Shown one piece after another: positions 42,986-50,115 of a stretch of 64,000 nt of DNA. Every line of letters begins with the position of its first letter. The first letter of the stretch is position 1. A model generated the notes under the pieces. The model saw nothing but the letters and a program-made list of their open reading frames with translations, made no database searches and had not been told where the DNA came from. The DNA lies in NCBI RefSeq assembly GCF_023073915.1, contig NZ_JADPKK010000023.1, positions 372,001 to 436,000 of the forward strand. The letters run 5' to 3'. The position numbers and the translations under genes are program-made. The DNA is from Bradyrhizobium sp. 149. GTDB taxonomy: Bacteria; Pseudomonadota; Alphaproteobacteria; Rhizobiales; Xanthobacteraceae.

Positions 42986-43124
42986 CTGTTGCGAGCCTGC
43001 GCGGCATCGAGGAGAGCGATCGTGAACCCGCGATGCTCGCAGCAAAAGCAACACGGCGCGCGGTGAGATCAGTCATCACGCGCCGCTTCGGCTTGGTTCA
43101 GTCGAAGAATCCGTGCTGTCCAAC

Positions 43125-43826
43125 TCAGGATGGCAGCGGCTGGCCCGCCCGCTCGCGGACGATATAGTCGGCGTACCAGTCGGCCCAGTTCTCGTCGTGC
43201 CGGCCGGTCCGCTTTTCGTGCTCGCCATACGCTGCTGCCGCGCGACGCAACGCCGCCGCCAGTTCGGTCTGCGAAGCGAATGTCGTGCCGTCACCCGCGA
43301 TGCGTCCCGGCAGTCGCGTCGTGACCTCCTGGAACAGCCAGCCGTTGCCGTCGGGGTCGCTGAACGCCGCAAAAGAGCCGTAGCTGCCGCGCTTCGGGTC
43401 GGCACCGTTGACCCGGACGCTGCCGGACAGATAGGGCTCGTCAGTTCCGGCGTGAACATCGCCGGCACCGTGGAATGGAGCGCCGACCTCGATGCCGCGG
43501 TCGAGCAGATCCTCTCGCGCCGCCTCCAGATCGGCGACGATCAGGTACATGCCTCGCGCCGTGCCCGGCGCCGCCGCCGTCACGTTTCTGCCGAAGATTA
43601 CCGAGCAGGCCGAACCCGGCGGCGTGAACTGGATCACACGCCAGTCATCGCCTGACGCAAAATCGGCGTCCAATCGCCAACCGAGACGCGCGTAGAAGGC
43701 CTTGGCGCGATCGACATCGGATACGGGGATCACGATCACCTCGAGCTTCTGATCAACGCTGCGCGATGTCGAAGACTTGTTCGAAGATTTGACCGCGGCG
43801 TCGCGGTCGATTTCGGTAGTAGCCAT
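43125..43826 (-). CDS. VOC-family (glyoxalase/bleomycin resistance fold) protein
   Basis: 233 residues. Two beta-alpha-beta-beta-beta units of the vicinal oxygen chelate fold are seen: Val-Ile-Val-Ile-Pro-Val-Ser-Asp-Val-Asp-Arg-Ala-Lys-Ala-Phe-Tyr at ~30-45, and Ala-Phe-Ser-Asp-Pro-Asp-Gly-Asn-Gly-Trp around 150-160. The C-terminal ~60 residues form a helical extension with Tyr-Gly-Glu-His-Glu-Lys-Arg. GAGGA precedes ATG 43826. Possible lyase, dioxygenase or binding protein; substrate unknown. Confidence 0.88.
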   Translation of the reverse strand: MATTEIDRDAAVKSSNKSSTSRSVDQKLEVIVIPVSDVDRAKAFYARLGWRLDADFASGDDWRVIQFTPPGSACSVIFGRNVTAAAPGTARGMYLIVADLEAAREDLLDRGIEVGAPFHGAGDVHAGTDEPYLSGSVRVNGADPKRGSYGSFAAFSDPDGNGWLFQEVTTRLPGRIAGDGTTFASQTELAAALRRAAAAYGEHEKRTGRHDENWADWYADYIVRERAGQPLPS

Positions 43827-43859
43827 GTCGAACTTCCTCAGTTGGATTTAAGACGAGCT

Positions 43860-44531
43860 TCAAGCGGCTGCGATCGGCATCACGATGGTCACGCGTGTGC
43901 CGTCTCCCCCCGCCTCGCCGTGCAGTCGGGCGCGAATGCTGCGTGCGAGTTCTTCGAGAATCCGGCTGCCTGTGCCCTGAAGCGGCCCGGTCGCGCCGAT
44001 CCCGTTGTCGGCCACCGTGCAGAACCAGGCGCCGTCACGACTGGTCATGTCGATACGGATCAGTGCATCATTCCTGTTCGGGAAGGCATGCTTGGCCGCA
44101 TTCGTCACCAGCTCCGTCAGCATCAGCGCGAGCCGATGGCATTGCGATGCCGGCAGGGTGCCGCTTTCGATCGCAGCCTCGCAGCGGATACTCGCCGGCT
44201 CCAGCACGGCCTCGGAAATCGCTCCGCACAGGTTTTCGAAAAAGACCGCGATAGGGATCGCCGTATGGTCGTTATTGTCCGACAAGAGTTGATAGAGCCT
44301 GCCGAATGCGACGATGCGCCGCTCGAGCCGGTCCGCTGCGAGCGACACGTCCCTGGTACCTGTCCGCGTAAAATCGCGGCGGACTGACGCACCCAGTATC
44401 GTCAGCGTGTTCTTCATCCGATGGTGGGATTCCCGCAGCACGAGTTCCCAATCACGCGACTGATCGTCAAGACTGGCCACAAATTGAGATCGAACGACAT
44501 CGTCATTCGGCCGAGCATTGATACCGGACAT
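43860..44531 (-). CDS. Sensor-less HWE/HisKA_2-type histidine kinase
   Basis: 223 residues. The phospho-acceptor region Glu-Ser-His-His-Arg-Met-Lys-Asn (probable His37) is followed by an HATPase domain: N-box Glu-Leu-Val-Thr-Asn-Ala-Ala-Lys-His-Ala, G1 box Asp-Asn-Gly-Ile-Gly, and a Gly-Thr-Gly lid. Only ~30 residues precede the H-box, so there is no sensory, PAS or membrane domain; the input must come from a partner. No response regulator is adjacent. A CTAAC-type repeat array lies 62 bp upstream, and the STAND regulator copy 2 diverges from it. Confidence 0.9.
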   Translation of the reverse strand: MSGINARPNDDVVRSQFVASLDDQSRDWELVLRESHHRMKNTLTILGASVRRDFTRTGTRDVSLAADRLERRIVAFGRLYQLLSDNNDHTAIPIAVFFENLCGAISEAVLEPASIRCEAAIESGTLPASQCHRLALMLTELVTNAAKHAFPNRNDALIRIDMTSRDGAWFCTVADNGIGATGPLQGTGSRILEELARSIRARLHGEAGGDGTRVTIVMPIAAA

Positions 44532-44592
44532 CGTAGCCTCCCCGTTGGCGCCAAACTCGCAGCGGATACTGGATGCAGTTCGCGCGCATTGC

Positions 44593-44617
44593 TCGTTAGA
44601 CGTTGCAAGATTCTGTT
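44593..44617 (-). promoter_or_regulatory. CTAAC 10-bp direct repeats, site 2 (histidine kinase)
   Basis: Plus strand GTTAG (44593), GCAAG (44603) and GTTAT (44613), 10 bp apart, preceded by ATTGCTC. Read toward the kinase gene, the last CTAAC-GAGCAA unit is 24 bases before a TATCCG -10-like hexamer. Confidence 0.55.
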
Positions 44618-44770
44618 ATGATCCCGGTGCAACGGCCGAACTGTCAGCTCGGCGGCCAAGCACGCTGCCGAATTGCCCCGATCACTTCGCTAATGCTTGA
44701 GCAAAATTTGCTACGGATTGTCGCGCAACCTGCCAAATGCGGCCGCCACCCGATTTCGCCACTTTCGACA

Positions 44771-44798
44771 AGTTTACTCAGGGTTCCCTTGTGGTAGA
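44771..44798 (+). promoter_or_regulatory. AGTTTACT-N14-GGTAGA element upstream of STAND regulator 2
   Basis: AGTTTACT (44771-44778) and GGTAGA (44793-44798), the same spacing as at 37256-37283, 43 bases before the GTG start. CCTTTT followed by CAC also recurs downstream in both regions. Confidence 0.5.
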
Positions 44799-44840
44799 TC
44801 AAAGTGCGGATATCAGCCTTTTCACTGGAATCATTGGCCC

Positions 44841-47684
44841 GTGCCGGACGCTAACGACCAGGATTCGGCTATTGCCTTCGGGCCATTCCGGCTCTTCGCG
44901 AAGTCGCGGCTGCTCGAGAAGGACGGCGCCCCGGTGCACCTCGGCGGCCGTGCGCTCGACCTCCTCGTTTTTCTCGCGGAACGCGCCGGCGAGGTCGTGG
45001 ACAAGCGTGAGTTGATCCGGCGGGTCTGGGCCGACGTGAATGTGGACGAAGGCAGCCTGCGCTTCCACATCACGACGTTGCGCAAAGCCTTGGGCGATGC
45101 CGGCGAAGGCGCCCGCTACGTCGTCAATGTCCCCGGACGCGGCTATTGTTTCGCGGCCCCGCTGCTCCGGGCTGCTCCCTTGGAGAGCCGGACCAGCTTG
45201 CCCGCGGCTTCGCCTCGCTCACTGCCGTCGCCGCTCGCGAAGATGATCGGGCGGGACGATGCGGTCGAGAGAATTTCAGCCGAGCTTGCGCAGCATCGCT
45301 TTGTCACGATCGTCGGCCCCGGCGGGATCGGCAAGACCTCGGTCGCACTGGCCGTCGCGCATGGCGAGCTCCAAGCGTTCGATGGCCAGGTGTGTTTTGT
45401 CGATTTCGGCGCATTGAGGGAGGCCCGGCTCGTTCCGGGAACGATTGCGGCTGCGCTGGGCCTGACCGTCAATTCCGACGACCCGGTGCCGGGGCTGCTG
45501 ACGTTCCTGCGTAGCCGGCGGATGTTGCTGGTCTTCGACAGTTGCGAGCACATCCTCGACGATCTCGCCCCCTTGGCCGAGCGCATCGTGCGGGAAGCGG
45601 GCGAGCTGCATATTCTCGCCACCAGCCGCGAATCCTTCCGCACCGAAGGTGAGCGTGTCCATCGGCTGTTTCCGCTGGATTGCCCGCCACAGCGCGACGG
45701 ACTCGGCATCGCCGACGTCCTTGCCTATCCCGCAACTCAGCTCTTCGTGGAGCGCATTGCGGAGAGCCTGAGCGAATTCGAGCTCAGCGAGGAGGATGCG
45801 CCGCTCGTTGCCGATATCTGCCGTCGGCTGGACGGCATCGCGCTCGCAATCGAGCTCGCGGCCGGGCGCGTGAACGCCTATGGCATTGCCGGGACCGCCT
45901 CGCTGCTCGACAGCCGTTTCTCGCTGCTGTGGCGCGGCCGGCGCACCGCTGTCCCGCGGCACCAGACCCTGAGTGCGGCCCTCGCCTGGAGCTACGATTT
46001 GCTTCCGGCAGCCGAAAGCGCAACGCTGCGCGGATTGTCGGTGTTCGTCGGGCCGTTCACCCTGGAAGCCGCGCTTGCGGTCGCCTCCTGTCAAGGCATC
46101 GGCGAGCAGGAAGCCGTCGAGGCGATTTCGAACCTGCTTTCCAAATCGCTGATCGCGACTTCCCCTGCGGAGCGACGGCTGCGCTATCGCCTGCTAGATA
46201 CGACGCGTGCCTTCGTCGCCGACAAGCTCGTCGAGAACGGCGAAGCTGACCGCGGCGCGCGCGCCCACGCCGAATATTTCCGCGACTTCCTCCGCGACGT
46301 CGCGCTCAAATCCACGGGCATGCAGAGCGCCGGCGGCTTCCTTCCCTATGCCGACCACCTGCCCAATGTCCGGGCCGCGCTGACCTGGAGCTTTTCGGAC
46401 GGCGGAGACCGGACGATCGGCGTGGATCTGGCGGCATCGGCAGCCCAGTTCTTCCTCGAACTGACACTGCTGACGGAGTGCTATCGCTGGACTCAACAGG
46501 CGTTGGCGTCCCGCGACGCGACCCCGGTGGATGGTCGCCATGAGATGATCTTGCAGGCCGCGCTCGGCGTCTCCGCGATGTTCACGCAGGGCAACACCGA
46601 AGCGGTCCGCTCGGCATTTACGCGCAGTCTCCAGCTCGCCCGAGAGCTGCAGGATTTACATTGGCAGCTCTGGCTGCTGCGCGGATTGCACATCTACCTG
46701 ACCAGGGTCGGAGATTTTCACGGCGCGCTTGGGACCGGCGAACAGGGTGAGAGCGTTGCGCAAAAATTGAACGATCCCGCCAGCACGCTGAACGTCGAAT
46801 GGATGCTGGGTGTTGCCCATCATTTGATCGGCAACCAGGACAAGGCGGTGCAGTTCTGCGAGAGCGCGATGGTGCATAATCCCGGCTCGCAGCGGCTGAA
46901 TATCGGGCATCTCGGCTATGACGACCGCATCGTCGCACTGGTTGCGCTGGCGCGCGGGCTTTGGCTCACCGGCCGGCCCGATCGTGCGATTGAGGTCGCC
47001 CAATACACCGTTCGCGAGGCCGAGCTACTCGAGCAGCCGCTCACTCTCGGTATTTCCCTGATCTGGACGATCTACGTGTTCCTCTGGGTCGGCGACTGGG
47101 CCAATGCCGAAATCCTGATCGAGCGGCTGATCGATCATTCCGCGCGGCACTTTCTCGGGCCCTATCACGCGGTCGGCATCGGCCAGAAGGGTGAGCTGCT
47201 GCTTCGCCGCGGCGACGTCGCCGCCGGGATCGATCACCTTCGCCGCAGCCAGGCCACGCTGTACGCGACACGGCACCGGATCATGACGACGGTGTTTGCG
47301 ACGGCGCTCGCGGAGGGTCTCGTGGCACAGAACCAGGCCGACGAAGCCTTGCAGACGATCAACGAGGCCATCGCAGAGATCCCCGATCATGGCGAATCCT
47401 TCGACATGCCCGAGATGCTCAGGGTCAAGGGCGACATCCTTGCACGGTCGGGTAACGCTGCAGAGGCTGAGAACTACTTGCGCAAGTCGCTTGATCTGTC
47501 GCGGCGGCAATGCGCGGTCGGCTGGGAACTCCGCGGAGCGATCAGCCTCGGCCGCGCCTGGAAGCAGGCCGGCAACGCCGCCGACGCGCGCACCCTGCTC
47601 ACCTCGCTCGTCGTGCGATATCAGGAGGGCCTCCAAACCCGTGATCTCGTCACCGCCAAGGAGCTCCTTACAGCGCTGAATTGA
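44841..47684 (+). CDS. Giant STAND-type regulator: OmpR-like winged helix + NTPase + helical repeats (copy 2)
   Basis: 947 residues from GTG 44841, colinear with copy 1 at 37329. Winged helix ~9-106, linker, Walker A Gly-Pro-Gly-Gly-Ile-Gly-Lys-Thr at 159-166, Walker B Met-Leu-Leu-Val-Phe-Asp, then a long TPR-like helical part that is less similar to copy 1 than the DNA-binding and ATPase parts. The frame is open back to 44697 but the shared GTG-CC(A/G)-GA(T/C) start is preferred. The divergent C-terminal sensor with conserved DNA-binding part suggests different inducers acting on related sites (inference). Confidence 0.88.
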   Translation: MPDANDQDSAIAFGPFRLFAKSRLLEKDGAPVHLGGRALDLLVFLAERAGEVVDKRELIRRVWADVNVDEGSLRFHITTLRKALGDAGEGARYVVNVPGRGYCFAAPLLRAAPLESRTSLPAASPRSLPSPLAKMIGRDDAVERISAELAQHRFVTIVGPGGIGKTSVALAVAHGELQAFDGQVCFVDFGALREARLVPGTIAAALGLTVNSDDPVPGLLTFLRSRRMLLVFDSCEHILDDLAPLAERIVREAGELHILATSRESFRTEGERVHRLFPLDCPPQRDGLGIADVLAYPATQLFVERIAESLSEFELSEEDAPLVADICRRLDGIALAIELAAGRVNAYGIAGTASLLDSRFSLLWRGRRTAVPRHQTLSAALAWSYDLLPAAESATLRGLSVFVGPFTLEAALAVASCQGIGEQEAVEAISNLLSKSLIATSPAERRLRYRLLDTTRAFVADKLVENGEADRGARAHAEYFRDFLRDVALKSTGMQSAGGFLPYADHLPNVRAALTWSFSDGGDRTIGVDLAASAAQFFLELTLLTECYRWTQQALASRDATPVDGRHEMILQAALGVSAMFTQGNTEAVRSAFTRSLQLARELQDLHWQLWLLRGLHIYLTRVGDFHGALGTGEQGESVAQKLNDPASTLNVEWMLGVAHHLIGNQDKAVQFCESAMVHNPGSQRLNIGHLGYDDRIVALVALARGLWLTGRPDRAIEVAQYTVREAELLEQPLTLGISLIWTIYVFLWVGDWANAEILIERLIDHSARHFLGPYHAVGIGQKGELLLRRGDVAAGIDHLRRSQATLYATRHRIMTTVFATALAEGLVAQNQADEALQTINEAIAEIPDHGESFDMPEMLRVKGDILARSGNAAEAENYLRKSLDLSRRQCAVGWELRGAISLGRAWKQAGNAADARTLLTSLVVRYQEGLQTRDLVTAKELLTALN

Positions 47685-47728
47685 GAGTATCTTCAACGGG
47701 ATACCGCAAGAATTTCCGCTCGCAACTC

Positions 47729-47743
47729 CTAACAACTTCTAAC
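47729..47743 (+). promoter_or_regulatory. CTAAC 10-bp direct repeats, site 3 (unknown protein gene)
   Basis: CTAAC at 47729 and 47739, 10 bp apart, in the 118-bp gap before the gene at 47803 and in the same orientation to it as the other sites. Only two good units, so the weakest member. Confidence 0.4.
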
Positions 47744-47802
47744 ACGCCAAGCCCCATCCACCCCGCCATGGTGCTGGCACTTCATGGTGGATATGGCGGG
47801 AC

Positions 47803-48510
47803 ATGGCGCTTCTTGACGATGTAATTGATGCCAGCGGCGGAATGGCCCGCTGGAATAGCTTGAGCCGGTTCACGCTTCACCTCTCCGTCGCGGGAACGCT
47901 GTTCGCCAGCGCCGGACATGCCAGCGAATTCAAGGACGTGACCGCGGAGGGCTCGACCCGCACGCAGTCGGTCCGTTTCACCGGCATCACCGGAGGCGAA
48001 CACTCCGGCTCGTTTCAACCGGACGCGATCACGATCGAAAGCCTCGAGGGTGAGGTCCTGCGGACCTGGCGCAATCCGAGCTTTGCGTTCGCCGAGGCCG
48101 GCTCGCCTGCGCTCGCGGACGAACTGCAGCTTGTCTTCTTCTGCGGCGTCGCGATCTGGAATTATCTGACCAATCCGTTCCTGCTCGCCCATCCCGATGT
48201 GGTGGTGGAGGAACTGCCGCGGTGGCAGGAGAACACAGAGTCATGGCGGCGGTTGCGGGCGCAGTTCCCGCCGAGCCTGATCACGCTGGCGTCCGAGCAG
48301 ATCTTCTATTTCGACGAGAGCGCGCTGCAACGGCGGACCGATCATGATCTCTTCGGGATGAAAGTCGCGCATTACTCTTGGGCGCATGACAGATTCGGCG
48401 GCATCGTGGTGCCGACGCTTCGACGTGCGCAGACGCTGCGGCCCGACGGAACCGTGGTTGCCAAGCCCGTGCTGATGGACGTCGAGATCTTCGACGCCGT
48501 CTTCGAGTAG
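47803..48510 (+). CDS. Protein of unknown function
   Basis: 235 residues, no signal peptide. It begins with Ala-Ser-Gly-Gly-Met-Ala-Arg-Trp-Asn, then alternating beta-like segments (Phe-Thr-Leu-His-Leu-Ser-Val-Ala-Gly) reminiscent of lipoprotein-sorting-like beta folds, a hydrophobic patch Val-Phe-Phe-Cys-Gly-Val-Ala-Ile-Trp-Asn-Tyr-Leu, and an acidic C-terminus. I cannot name the family. It follows STAND regulator 2 by 118 bp and has its own CTAAC repeats, so it is probably controlled with this cluster. Confidence 0.7.
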   Translation: MALLDDVIDASGGMARWNSLSRFTLHLSVAGTLFASAGHASEFKDVTAEGSTRTQSVRFTGITGGEHSGSFQPDAITIESLEGEVLRTWRNPSFAFAEAGSPALADELQLVFFCGVAIWNYLTNPFLLAHPDVVVEELPRWQENTESWRRLRAQFPPSLITLASEQIFYFDESALQRRTDHDLFGMKVAHYSWAHDRFGGIVVPTLRRAQTLRPDGTVVAKPVLMDVEIFDAVFE

Positions 48511-48851
48511 CGGCACGCGCGGAAAATTCGCTTCGACCTGATCAGGTCGCCGGCTCGTTCAGCATGCACCGTGCCGCCTTGAGATCGGCGGCCTCGAAAC
48601 CGCATAGATTTTGACAAGCTATTCGAGCGAGTTCTGCGCGCCCTGCCGGGCCCGAAGCCGCGCCAGCGACATCTTGGCTCGCAGCCGCCAGGACAATGCG
48701 CCCTGCTGTTTGGCGAGCGAGATCGAGGCGACAAGGTCTGGCTCGGACGCGTCGAGATTTCTGCGATCGGGGATGCGCAAATATTTGATAAATTGTCCAA
48801 AAACGACCCTTCCTGAGACGAGCTGCCACACCCGATGCGCTCCCACAAAAA

Positions 48852-48876
48852 CTAACAGATCCTAATCACCACTAAC
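48852..48876 (+). promoter_or_regulatory. CTAAC 10-bp direct repeats, site 4 (AraC regulator)
   Basis: CTAAC (48852), CTAAT (48862), CTAAC (48872), exactly 10 bp apart, then GAGC. A TATCCT -10-like hexamer begins 23 bases after the last unit (48900), giving a predicted transcript start near 48912. The rest of 48511-48851 shows no gene. Confidence 0.6.
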
Positions 48877-48977
48877 GAGCTTCCAGGCCGGCTCGCGCCT
48901 ATCCTCTGAGCATGGAAAGCGTGGGCTTTGCGCGTTTGCTGGTTGCAAACTGCGGAAACGCCCGGAGAGGACGAACG

Positions 48978-49955
48978 ATGTTGACCAATTTGCAGGCGGC
49001 TGATGCCTGGATTGATTTTCCGGCCACCTCGCGGGATGGCGAGGTCCCGCAAACAACACGGCCGATCATTCGGGAGCGACAATGGCGCCAGATCGATCCG
49101 CAGCCCGGGGCGGCCGCCGAGGACGTCGCGATCTCGCGATGGGAGGACCTGCGGAGCACGTCGTCGCACGAAGCGATGACGCCTGAGGATCGCTATTTCG
49201 TCGGCATCGCCCTGAAGGCGACGCGCGCGAAACTGACCCGGGACCGCCAAGTCGTTTTCGACGGCACCATGCCCGCGGGCACGCTGTATCTCACCGCACC
49301 GTCGAAGCCTCTCGCCGTGCAATTCCGGTCGCCATGCGCCTTCCTGCACTTTCACATCTCCGCGGATCATTTTCCAGCTTCCCAGACCGAAGGACTGAAT
49401 GATCTCGTCTTGTTGCGCGACCCGCTTGCAGCCGAGCTTGCCAATGCCCTGACCGAACTTGGCGACGCCGCGGACCAGCAGTTTACGCGCTGCATCGGCC
49501 AGACCCTTGCGATGCATCTCGCGCGCCTGGAATTGCCGCGCGCCAGGGTCAATGCCCTGCCGAAATGGCGGCTGCGGCGCGTCGAGCAATATGTCACCGA
49601 TCATTTCCACCGCTGCATCAGCCTGTCCGAACTCGCCAATGTCGCCGGCCTGTCCAGAATGCATTTTGCGGCGCAATTCCGCGTCGCCACCGGCTACCGG
49701 CCCCGGGAATATCTGCTCAATCACCGGATCGAGCATGCCAAGACGCTGCTCGCAACCACAGAGCGGCCGCTGGCCGAGATCGCGCTTGCCGTCGGCTTCA
49801 GCACGCAGGCGCATTTTTCGACCGTGTTCAAGCGCATCAGCGGTCAATCCCCGGCACGCTGGCGCCTCGCCAGCAAGGGACAGCGGCGCGAGGTGAAAGC
49901 GCTCCCGCCGCGTCGTCCTTCTCCGGAGAGCGACTGGATCAGCGCAGCCGCGTAA
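48978..49955 (+). CDS. AraC family transcriptional regulator
   Basis: 325 residues from ATG 48978, which has GGAGAGG 7 bases upstream; the in-frame ATG at 48912 has no ribosome site and would lie at the predicted transcript start. The C-terminal ~100 residues carry both AraC helix-turn-helix units (Ser-Glu-Leu-Ala-Asn-Val-Ala-Gly-Leu-Ser and Ile-Ala-Leu-Ala-Val-Gly-Phe-Ser). The N-terminal part is a sensor-like region without clear family. CTAAC repeats in front of it suggest autoregulation, or control by the STAND proteins. Confidence 0.88.
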   Translation: MLTNLQAADAWIDFPATSRDGEVPQTTRPIIRERQWRQIDPQPGAAAEDVAISRWEDLRSTSSHEAMTPEDRYFVGIALKATRAKLTRDRQVVFDGTMPAGTLYLTAPSKPLAVQFRSPCAFLHFHISADHFPASQTEGLNDLVLLRDPLAAELANALTELGDAADQQFTRCIGQTLAMHLARLELPRARVNALPKWRLRRVEQYVTDHFHRCISLSELANVAGLSRMHFAAQFRVATGYRPREYLLNHRIEHAKTLLATTERPLAEIALAVGFSTQAHFSTVFKRISGQSPARWRLASKGQRREVKALPPRRPSPESDWISAAA

Positions 49956-49998
49956 GCATCCGCTCGCACCCTCCTCCTCCCGGGCTTGCGAGCCACTC

Positions 49999-50037
49999 GG
50001 AGCTGTTCCTGCACCGACACAGGACGGCTCCTTTTTT
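49999..50037 (+). terminator. Rho-independent terminator after the AraC gene
   Basis: GGAGCTGTTCCTG pairs with CAGGACGGCTCC (internal mismatch) around an 8-base loop, followed by six T at 50032-50037. It is 43 bases after the stop. Confidence 0.7.
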
Positions 50038-50115
50038 CTTCAGGACTCCCGCCGCGCTCGCAAAGACGAAGCAAGGGGCGACACGGCAAGATCGCGTGGC
50101 CCGGATCCGCGCTCC

